A stretch of DNA of 64,000 nt, from assembly GCF_014898815.1 (NCBI RefSeq), contig NW_026515539.1:3348001-3412000 (forward strand), read 5' to 3'. This DNA is from Panonychus citri. Its lineage: Eukaryota > Arthropoda > Arachnida > Trombidiformes > Tetranychidae. The notes under the pieces are model-generated. The model did no database searches and was not told where the DNA came from. It worked only from the letters and a program-made list of their open reading frames with translations. Below, one piece after another: positions 55,385-64,000 of this stretch (the first letter of the stretch is position 1; every line of letters begins with the position of its first letter). The position numbers and the translations under genes were made by a program.

Positions 55385-56731
55385 ATGATTAGGTTAATGT
55401 TAATTGTCTTTCTTGTTGAGTTAATTGTTCCCCATGAATTTCAAGAAGTTCTGGTCAATAGTTTCACTTGTAACGATGGGAATGAAACAATATTTTTGAA
55501 TTACCGATGCGATGGATTTGTCAATTGTGAAGATGGTTCAGATGAGGAAAATTGTGGTAAGTTAATCAACCAATTAAGCTAATTGTCACTAATTGTCTTA
55601 ATCAAGTTTGCCCACCGTCACAATTTAGAGGATCAAATGGTTATTGTGTCTCAAGTTTAATTGAGTTTGTCGCTCTTCGTGATTGTCTCATGTACGACGA
55701 TGAATTAGTTTGTGGTGAGTAAATTGCGAACAATTAAATTGTTTCATCGGATCTAATTTTCTTGCCGATTTTCAGGTAAAAATTGTACATCTGATGAGTT
55801 TCGATGTTCATCTGACCGGTGTATCGACAAGAGTAAACTTTGTGATGGTACACCCGATTGTCAATTCTCCATCGACGAATGGGTTCCCGAGTGTAGATCA
55901 GTCAAAGATCAATTAGAACGGGATAAAGAGATAAAATGTCCACCCGAGAAACTCCCGTGCTACACCGATGATCCTGGACTCTTTTACGATGACCTGGACT
56001 ACCATTGTGTTCACATGTACGAAGAGTGTTTCCATGCACACCAATGTAGAGTCGATGGTTGTAGTAAGTTTTTGGAATTTGAATGATTAAATTCAATTGA
56101 CTGATTTTCTTTTTTCTTTTAACAATTAGGATTTTATTTGGGTTGTAAGGAAGATGAATTCACTTGTTATGATGCTCCCTGTTTGAATAAGTCTTTGCTA
56201 TGTGACGGCAAATGGAATTGCATTGGTGGGGTCGATGAATCGCCGATCGCTTGTCTGTTCAAAATACAAGAAAGTTTCCAGAAATCAACAAGTGGGCTTT
56301 CAACTAGTTCGGTGTTTGTTTATATTATCGTTTTCGTCTTAATTGCTGCAATTGTCTGGCAAATTTACTTAATGTGTTGGAGCTCAGTGAGTCCAAAGGA
56401 AAAACCAGTCGAATTGAACAAAATTGAAAAACCACCTCAGGCGATTGAGCAAAAACAATCAACGACCAAAGTGAACAAATCAAAATCGAACTCAACTTTA
56501 GATGTATCAAAATCAAAGCCCAAATTAGACATAATCAAATCAAAATCGAGCTCGAAATTAAATGTAGTCAAATCGAAATCGAACCCGAAATTAGATGAAA
56601 TCAAATCGAAATCGAGTTCGAAATTAAATGTAGTCAAATCAAAATCGAACCCGAAATTAGATGAAACCAGATCGAAATCAAACTCTAAATTGATTGTTGT
56701 CAAATCTAAATCATCACCTTCTTCCAATTAA
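55385..56731 (+). CDS. Single-pass membrane protein with LDL-receptor class A modules and a basic repeat tail
   Basis: Four exons, 55385-55556, 55607-55714, 55776-56063 and 56130-56731, all joined in phase 1, give 389 residues. A signal peptide opens it (MIRLMLIVFLVELIVP). LDLa modules follow: a first with four of the six Cys (YRCDGFVNCEDGSDEENC), a degenerate second, then two canonical ones (FRCSSDRCIDKSKLCDGTPD and FTCYDAPCLNKSLLCDGKWN). The Asp/Glu cage for Ca2+ is best in the first and third; the fourth reads GGVDES. A membrane helix VFVYIIVFVLIAAIVWQIYL is at about 256-278. The cytoplasmic tail is an 11-residue repeat, KSKSSSKLNVV alternating with KSKSNPKLDEI, about six times. LDLa proteins bind lipoproteins or other ligands; this one is not recognised, and no endocytic NPxY is seen. 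Confidence 0.85.
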
Positions 56732-59700
56732 TTGTTGGTTAAACGTTTCGTTGGCTAAATTTTTGATCAAATTTGTAGACGGATAAACATGATAATAACA
56801 ATTGATACAAATTAACCTCATATTATTGTTTATAAAGCAGTTAACTGTTAATTTCTTGATTAAATTAACTGACAACAACCAGTTGATTGAAGTAAATCAA
56901 ATTGTCCTCCTTTGTGTGTCTATCTTATTATCATTATTTAGTATTGAAAACGTTAATTTTTGTTTGTTAGAAATTAACTAACATCCTCAGCCTATGATTA
57001 ATTAATTGTGGTGAAATTTTGTTACTTGCTATCAAAATATTGATTAGTAATTAACAATCAGTTAATTGTACTCATCGTAATCACATGAGTCTCTGTCACT
57101 CTATAAAATCTGATTGATTTTGATTGAAGAAAATAAAAGAAATCAATTTAATTGTAATCATTATTACAATTTGCACCAATCCCCCAATAATCAATATTGA
57201 TTAATCAATTTGTTTTTAATCAGTTAATCATAATTGCTGAATCAAATCAAATTAGATTTCAATTGTTAACAGTAAAGGAAAAATGTTTCAAGGTTTTTCA
57301 TAAATGAACAAAATTTCCGGTTTCTTGTAAATTAAATAATAGCCAAACAATTAACTCTTTGAATTTGATGATTTATTTAATTGTAACCATTAAGACAATA
57401 TTAACAACAACTGAATCAATTAAATCCTATCTTTCAGTGTTAATTATGTATTAAAATGAAGCAACAATTAATTTCTCATTGATTTAATGAAACTTTTGCT
57501 GCTCTCAAACTTTCATTATCATTCATGTACAATTAAATCATTTAATTAATTACAATTAGAAAGTTATTATCACCTATTGTTTAATTAACAACCGGAAATT
57601 TTTTGTTTCATCTGTTAATCAATTAATCAATTGATATCATCAGTTAATCAAATAATAACAGCAATGATTTAGATGAAATCTAATCATGGCTGAGAATCAA
57701 TTCTAACGATAATAGTAGGGAAGTATCTCAATTAGTTAATTGTAACCAGTTTGATCACAAAGAATTAAATTATATTTACAATCAGTTAACTGTTCAATCA
57801 ACTAGATTGTCACAATTTAAATCAATTTCAATTTAGTTTCACAATTTCCACATCAAACTAATTCACCAATCATTGAATTGGATTTATTTTTTTCTCAATC
57901 GACTCGAAGATTAGATTTGATTATGATTACTATTAGTTGATGCTTTTAATTGTGATGATGATTAATTTTCATCTCTTCATAGTGGATTTGATTATAATCA
58001 AGGGATTTTTTGATTCACCATAAGAACCAACCTGATCTCTGATTGTTAGTAGACAATGTTAACTACAATAAGATGAATTAAAACAACAATTAACCGTTTC
58101 AATCGTAGCAATTAAGATAAACATTGGTGATGATCAACTGATTGTATTAATATTACAAACAAAAAAGTAAAACAAATGACACACAATTTGTTAAATCAAG
58201 ATTAGTTAAATTGTTGTTTCTCGTTCATCATCACAACCATAACAAGATGTTAATTGTTGATTAACCAAGTTGATTGTAAATACTATTAAAATTATCATCT
58301 TTATCGTAAATGATTAAGATAACTAAAGCTTTTCCAAGTTAATCAAAATCGGATATGGAAATGGTTTAATTAGTAGCTGATTGTTGGATTAGATTGACTC
58401 TTTCAATTGCAGAATCAGATGTTAGCACAATTAAAACATTGGATGATACAAATTGTCAGGATGATTTATTTAATTGTAACAATCATAATGGTAAAATAAA
58501 AGATAGAGGAAAAAAAAAGTTCAACGTCATTGTCTCAACACTCAGAAAATCAAACTGTTAACAAATTAACAATTAACTAATTGTCCTTGAAAGAAAAAGA
58601 CAAATCAAGAAAATGATTAAATTCAATTTCAACTTTGATATTCCCAAGTTTTAATTGTTGCTGTTAACCATCAAATTAAATAGCGTTGGTTGATAATCAA
58701 CATTTGATTGTAGGCTGATGATGATGGTTAACAACAACAATTTAGTTTGTGTGTGAGTGTTTAAGTTAATCACAAATTGCGTTGGTTAATTTATGGCAAA
58801 TCAACAATTTAAATCAATCTTTTCAAACTCATTAACCATGAACCCGAATCATAATAAACCAAAAATGAGAAATTTTTTTCCTCTTTGACCATTATCATTA
58901 TAATTGCGATCAACAATTAAACAATTAACTTTTGTCTATCATAATTGTTATCATCATATTGTAATCATAATAAAAATCATAATTGTCCGTCAATTGAGTT
59001 GATTAACTTCCGTTCGGAAATGTTCAAGGTTCGTCCTCTTTCATATTCATTCACAATTTAAATAGATTGAAAATTTAAATGGTTAGTTAATTATGATCAT
59101 TTCCGTTATATTACCGTTGTCATTAGCGACCTTAATCACAATTAGCTTCAAATCAATCAGATTAACTCATAGACTTTTCCTTATCAATTGATTTCAAATG
59201 AATAATCATCATTTTGTTATGTCAATTAATTGTTACCTAAATTGTTTCAATCAACTGATCACAAAATGTTAATTGGATTACAGATCAAGAGTGCATGTTA
59301 ATTGTTTTAAAGATTTGATTAGTTGATTAAAAAATGAGAGAAATTAAAAATTCTTTATTATTAATTAGTTTTCCTTGTGATATTGTTGTAATATTGTTGT
59401 TGTTTAATTGATTGTAAATCTTAATTTAGGCTTTCAATTGATTAATTTCATTATTAACTTCACCTTAATTGTAATAGTTTATGAAATGAATTTTAATCAT
59501 TGGGATTAAGGATCAAAGTATGAAAGTGATTTCAGAGGATTATGGTTACAGGAAGAGGAAGATTGATTAATCGGCTTGATTATAATTAGTTGATTGTTTA
59601 CTGATTGTTATGAAAGCTCGACAGAAAAAAATCACTTATCATCAATATTTATCTTCCAAGATCATCTTCATCATTCTGTTTATAATAAACTCTAGAAGAG

Positions 59701-60294
59701 GGAGAAGAGAGAAAAGTGTGAGAGAGAAATGAGTGAGTGAGTAAGTGAGATTAATACTCAATGGACAATTAAAGTTAATCAATTGTTTACATCCTATGAG
59801 ATCAAATGATTAAGAAAATAAGATAAGAAAAAGACAATTGATCAACATATCTAACAACAACAATTAATAACAACAAAAGGTCAAAATTGGTAAAAATAAT
59901 TTGAATATCAATGGACATCAAAAAAAGAGGAAGTGGAAATGGGAAAAAAGAAGAGGAAATGATTTAGACATAGTTAAGTTAATTGTTATTAAGATGATGA
60001 TAATCATAGATGAATCTCAGAAGGAGAGAGAATAAGGAGAAAAATAAATTCTGTTGATGGTTTAATCAAGACACTTAAGACCGGATAGAAAGAGATGAGA
60101 TGAAGAAAGAGAGAGAGAGAGAGACCGAATCCCTGGTTCAAACTAGAATCACAATGATCTCAATAGAAGTGACTATTTAAATATGTTTTGTGGTGTATGT
60201 TTGTATATATATATCATTCTCATTTAATTACAAAGTATTAATTAACTGTATTGTTAACTTCAGTTATTTGTAGATGATGTTTTGTTGGTAGGTG
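56732..60294. other. Long intergenic stretch
   Basis: About 3.5 kb of AT-rich sequence dominated by TTAATTGATT-like words. No coding exon, RNA gene or structured repeat was recognised. GA-rich pieces occur at 59700-59740 and 60105-60125. A plus-strand open frame at 60282-60524 is the reverse of ELK coding sequence. Confidence 0.5.
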
Positions 60295-60889
60295 TTACTG
60301 AAGGACTGAAATCGATTTGGATGTTGGTGATGGTGAGAACAACATTTGCGGATCGAACGGAGAAAATGGTGAACCAGAGGCACCAAGAAGTGGAGAAAAT
60401 GAGTAAGGCGTTAATGGATTTAAACTTGATGGAGAGGGAAGTAAACCAAGTGGTCCTGATGGAGAGGAATGATTGCTGGTCAGGTGATGATGTCCAACGG
60501 GAAATTGAAAATGATTGGAACTAGAAGTTGGTGTAGCAGCCGGTGAACCAGGACCAATTCTTGGACTCAAGAGAAGAGGTGAAATTGAATTCCAGAATGA
60601 AAATGCTGCCGCAGTGGGTAACAATCCTACTGGAGTGGTGTTTTTTGTGTTGAAAAAAGGAGATGCAAATGTGACTATTGGTGTCTGAAGTGATGAAGCA
60701 TAAGTAGCTCCTAATCTTGTGGGACTTGTTGGAATTCCTGATAGAGAGAAGAAAATAAGAGAAATTGTTTTCAATTAGTAAATAATGTTAACAAATTGTT
60801 TCAAAGTAAAAATGGTTATGGTGTTTTGGTGATCTACTAAATACACATACTAATTGTGTTAGTGGGCTAAATACAATATTCCTCTTTTC

Positions 60890-60929
<40 letters not shown>

Positions 60930-62599
60930 TTCTTTACAAGAGAAAAGAATAGATAATCACAACTATGAAAGACAACAAAGCTCCACATACAAAGCATGAA
61001 ACGAAATGTTTGTCAACAAGTTAATCTGTTATCATCAAAAACACTGAAACGGAAATCTAATCAAGTAAGAAGGGGGAATATATATTTGACAAAAGAATCA
61101 TAATTAGAAGAAAAATACAACATCAACAAATTAAATTACTATCATATTTATCTATCTAAAACAATAATCTCTTTTCCGTAAAAATAGCTACAATTATCAT
61201 TTCATATTCATCAAGTCACAAGAACGATAAGAGAAAATCAGATTGAGAAAAGATATTCCTTTCTGATGTGTTATTATTTTTCAAGTGCATTAAGCAACTT
61301 AATTAATCATTAGCTCATATAGTTAATATAATAAAGAGTTTGTAACTCATGAAGCAAACACACACACACATAGAGAGAGAAAGATTTACGTGGATAATTG
61401 TAATCATAACAAGAGAGGGAGAGGGGAAATTGCATATCCGGTAAATTGGAGATAAGAAAAACAAAGATGAGAGTAATTAGTAAATAATGATAAATACCCG
61501 TTATCGGTGGTGGTTTGGGTTTTGCTTTACGAGAGCCATTAATTAATCCATTAGTATTGGTATTGTTATTTGTGTCTCTTGTATTGCTCGATGAAGAATC
61601 GGAATTACGTTCTCTTGAGAACTCGCGACTTCTTGATGATTGTACTAGGTTAATGGGTGACCCGTTGTCTTCTTCACTAACGGGTGATGGGGCTTCAGAA
61701 GCTGCTGATGAGGGTGATGGCGAACGAGATGATGAACCAAGAAGATGAGTCTTTGTTTTCTTATTGGAACTTCCATTACTGGTTCCACCGTCACTGTCGA
61801 TCTCGTCACTAATTGATTCTGTATCAATCTCATTGAATCGTTTACCATTTAGATTCATTGGTAATCCACCTGATCCATTGTAATAATTGTTACTATTACG
61901 ACTACTAGATCGAGGTGAGCTTTTACATGAAAGGTCAGTTGGTTCAAGAGAGGGTGAAGGTGATCCACCGGGATAGGTAAGAGTAAGTGGAGGAACATTT
62001 GAAGGCGACAAAAATTTATGATGAGGATGAAGATGATGATGATTGTTGTTCCCATTATTAAGGTTTAAGTCTCTCAAATTAGCAATATGCTTATTTAAAT
62101 TGTTCGGTATGGTTGGGCTACTTGGACTCCCGTTACTACTGTTAGATCCATTTGAATTGGATCCACCACTTATTGGACTACCAATTGAACCTCCACCAAC
62201 TCCTGAGGTGATTCCAATATTTTCCACTGGTGATCCATTACCACCCATGGAACCGTTAGACATGCTTTCCATTTTAACATGGAATGGAATCTTATTTTCC
62301 ATTTTAATTATCTCAGGGAAAGCCACAAATCGATAAACAAATTTTTGTCCAAGCACTTTCTTGATGATATTCTTATCATAATAATAACGAAGAGCACGAC
62401 TTAATTTATCATAATTCATGTTACGTTTGTTTTTCTTTAAGCCCCACAGACGAGCAACCTCTTCGGCGTTGATTAATTTGAACTCGCCATCGGTATTGGT
62501 CCAAGTGATAATTTGTTTATACTGATTATTTAAAAGTAACTCCAATAGGAACTGCCAAAGGGTAATATTAGTCTCCATTCCAGTGGATACGACCGACAT
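60295..62599 (-). CDS. ETS-domain transcription factor, ELK (ternary complex factor) type
   Basis: ELK proteins bind GGAA sites with SRF and activate immediate-early genes when phosphorylated by ERK. Exons 62599-61498 and 60737-60295 give 514 residues. The ETS domain is at the very N-terminus (about 11-97), as in ELK1/3/4: ITLWQFLLELLLNN, WTNTDGEFKLINAEEVARLW, NMNYDKLSRALRYYYDKNII with the two DNA-contact Arg, and GQKFVYRFVAFPEI. The middle is Ser/Asn/Gly-rich and carries EPTDLSCK, a PxDLS CtBP-binding motif. The C-terminal activation box is clear: FSFWNSISPLLLSPRIG with SP phosphosites, and the ERK-docking FxFP motif HFQFPVG. A basic SRKAKPKPPPIT before the intron may act as the D-box. The start is taken at MSVVSTGMETNITLW; the frame is open upstream to 62893, but that part is low-complexity and pyrimidine-derived. 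Confidence 0.9.
60738..61497. other. ELK intron
   Basis: Intron of the ELK gene. It holds a CT microsatellite (about 60893-60926) and short CA and GAGA runs near 61360. No other feature seen. Confidence 0.6.
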
Positions 62600-64000
62600 T
62601 TGAGCAGAAATGATGATTTGTGTAAGTGTAATAGATGAAATAAATGTAGAAAACAAAAAAAAATTATTAGATGAATTTATGTATATATAGTTGCGTGTGA
62701 TTGTGTGATGTTGATGTTGGCGATGATCAAAAAACGATGGTGATGATGATGAATAGAAGAAGAGGGTAAAGAGAAAAAAGAGAAACAACTCACATAAACA
62801 CAGACACAGAAAAAATTTCAAAGAGAAAAAGAGAAAGGGAAAGAAATAGAGAAAGGCAAGAGAAAGAAACACAGAGGGAAAAAGAGAAAGCAAAAGAAAA
62901 AAAGATAGAAAGAGAGAAAGAGATTGAGAGACAGAGGAGCAATAGAGAAAAGAGAGAAGAAAATATAAGGTAATATGTAGGTAAGGATAAATTAGTATTT
63001 AATTTCCAAGGGTAGGTTGCAGTCAGTGGACTGCATTAGGTTTTAATTTTCTTGTTTAACTTGAATTCACATAAAACACATATTACAACAACATAGTAAT
63101 ATAACCAGTAAGTGAGGATAAAGAGAGACCACAATGGTTAAAATGTTGTTGTGTTTGAGATGAGAAAATGTTGAACATTCAAGAAAAAGAGAATTTTTTG
63201 TATAAGATTAGAATAGAAATGACAGAGGAGAATAAAAGAGATACACACACATTCAAAGAGATAAAACAGGTAAAAATATTGAGAAACAAAATTGTTAGTT
63301 GTTCATCTGAAAATGGTGAACAAGATGAGGAGAAGATTGAATAAAATTAGAGGAAAACAATTAAACACAAAAGTGTGTTTTACAAATTAACACACTGAAC
63401 CAAAATTGATACACAATCAACATTAAGATGAGATGAAAATCATATTAGAAGAGAAGAAAAAACAAATGCAACCCAACCACCGACTCGAAACATTCAACTA
63501 TCACTAACCAATTTCTTCCCTCACACTCACTCCTATCCAATGTTCTCTTCCAACGCCATCTGGCGGATTTTCTTTATTCTATTCGAGCGCCATCTTGATG
63601 TTAACGTTTTTCTTTCTCAATTCAATTGGTAATAATTGATAATTGTTCTTACTTGATTTCTCATTAATTTTAATTATTCTTTTAATTTCTAATTGATTTT
63701 GATTATTTCTTATTCTCCAATATTTTAGCTAATTTATTTCTCTGTTTCTTGTTCTTGGTCTTTGTTTTTGTCTTTGTCTCTTTGGTTCTGTGTTTTTATC
63801 ACCTTTCTTAACGGTAGCGATTTTTTTTGTTCTCTTTTAATTTTTTTCCATCTCAATGTTGTTTATTGATTTGCTTTTTTTTTACACAATCGATGCTAAT
63901 TAATTAGTGATATTTTTGTTTATTCAATTTATACTTTGTTTTCTTTTTTGCCGACTGATTATTCTTAATAAGAGGAACTGATCGAGTGTGTAACTTTGAT
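62600..64000. other. ELK upstream region to the window end
   Basis: Contains a long purine-rich tract on the plus strand (62760-62960, pyrimidine-rich in the ELK sense), likely the ELK 5' untranslated region. It then runs into AT-rich sequence. No further exon is recognised before the end of the window. Confidence 0.45.
63554..63598. promoter_or_regulatory. Paired GCCATCT (YY1/Pho-like) sites
   Basis: CGCCATCTGGCG is a near-palindrome, and 22 bases later CGCCATCTTGATG occurs. CGCCATCTTG contains the YY1/Pleiohomeotic core GCCAT. They lie about 1 kb upstream of the ELK start codon, in otherwise AT-rich DNA, and could mark a promoter for ELK or for a gene beyond the window. Motif match only. 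Confidence 0.3.

Noticed and set aside
56437..56727. Minus-strand open frame with FDFDL repeats
   Set aside because: It is the reverse of the KSKS repeat tail of the LDLa protein; the repeat keeps the other frame open.
61515..62336. Plus-strand open frames opposite ELK
   Set aside because: They overlap well supported ELK coding sequence and have no recognisable domain.
62600..62893. In-frame N-terminal extension of ELK by 98 residues
   Set aside because: Phe/Leu/Ser-rich translation of a pyrimidine tract; ELK proteins begin a few residues before the ETS domain.

Overview
The window is nuclear DNA of an AT-rich eukaryote, most likely an arthropod and probably a mite of the spider-mite type. 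The grounds are spliced genes with short GT-AG introns, a visual-type arrestin closest in pattern to arthropod Arr2, a DEG/ENaC channel, many GAT/CT microsatellites and compact gene spacing. The species assignment is inference; the gene families are read directly from the translated sequence.

Layout. 0.6-10.9 kb holds ordinary conserved genes: a dual-specificity phosphatase (+), an NVL-type AAA ATPase (-), DNAJC17 (+), a TRIC cation channel (TMEM38, -), a ZDHHC3/7-type palmitoyltransferase (-) and an ARH3 ADP-ribosylhydrolase (+). 11.9-15.4 kb is a four-exon alpha/beta hydrolase. 15.7-17.9 kb holds two broken copies: an NVL D1-domain fragment and an MRPS9 (uS9m) pseudogene. 21.1-27.5 kb is an arrestin gene whose large first intron contains a complete single-exon DEG/ENaC channel on the other strand. 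28-47 kb is a mosaic of duplicated, inverted and truncated pieces of the 13-28 kb region (MRPS9, arrestin, DEG/ENaC, intron sequence), mixed with caspase-family genes and fragments, foldback elements, a SINE-like insertion and MITEs. The intact MRPS9 gene lies at 45.4-46.8 kb. 47.7-56.7 kb returns to single-copy genes: MSH4 (meiosis), G6PD (pentose phosphate pathway) and a membrane protein with LDL-receptor class A modules. 60.3-62.6 kb is an ELK-type ETS transcription factor (-).

Two themes stand out. First, the 28.07-46.97 kb block is bracketed by direct copies of about 530 bp of the arrestin 3' flank and is built almost entirely from local pieces. It contains a pseudocaspase that has lost both catalytic residues and a truncated caspase that keeps them. 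Second, several otherwise well conserved genes (NVL, TMEM38, ARH3, the arrestin 5' end, the pseudocaspase) are broken by 1-2 base indels, mostly in short homopolymer or dinucleotide runs. This points to consensus errors in the assembly at least as much as to real pseudogenes, and every frame statement here should be read with that in mind.

The genes do not form a pathway; they are neighbours in a eukaryotic chromosome. No CRISPR array, operon, rRNA or convincing intact tRNA gene was seen.
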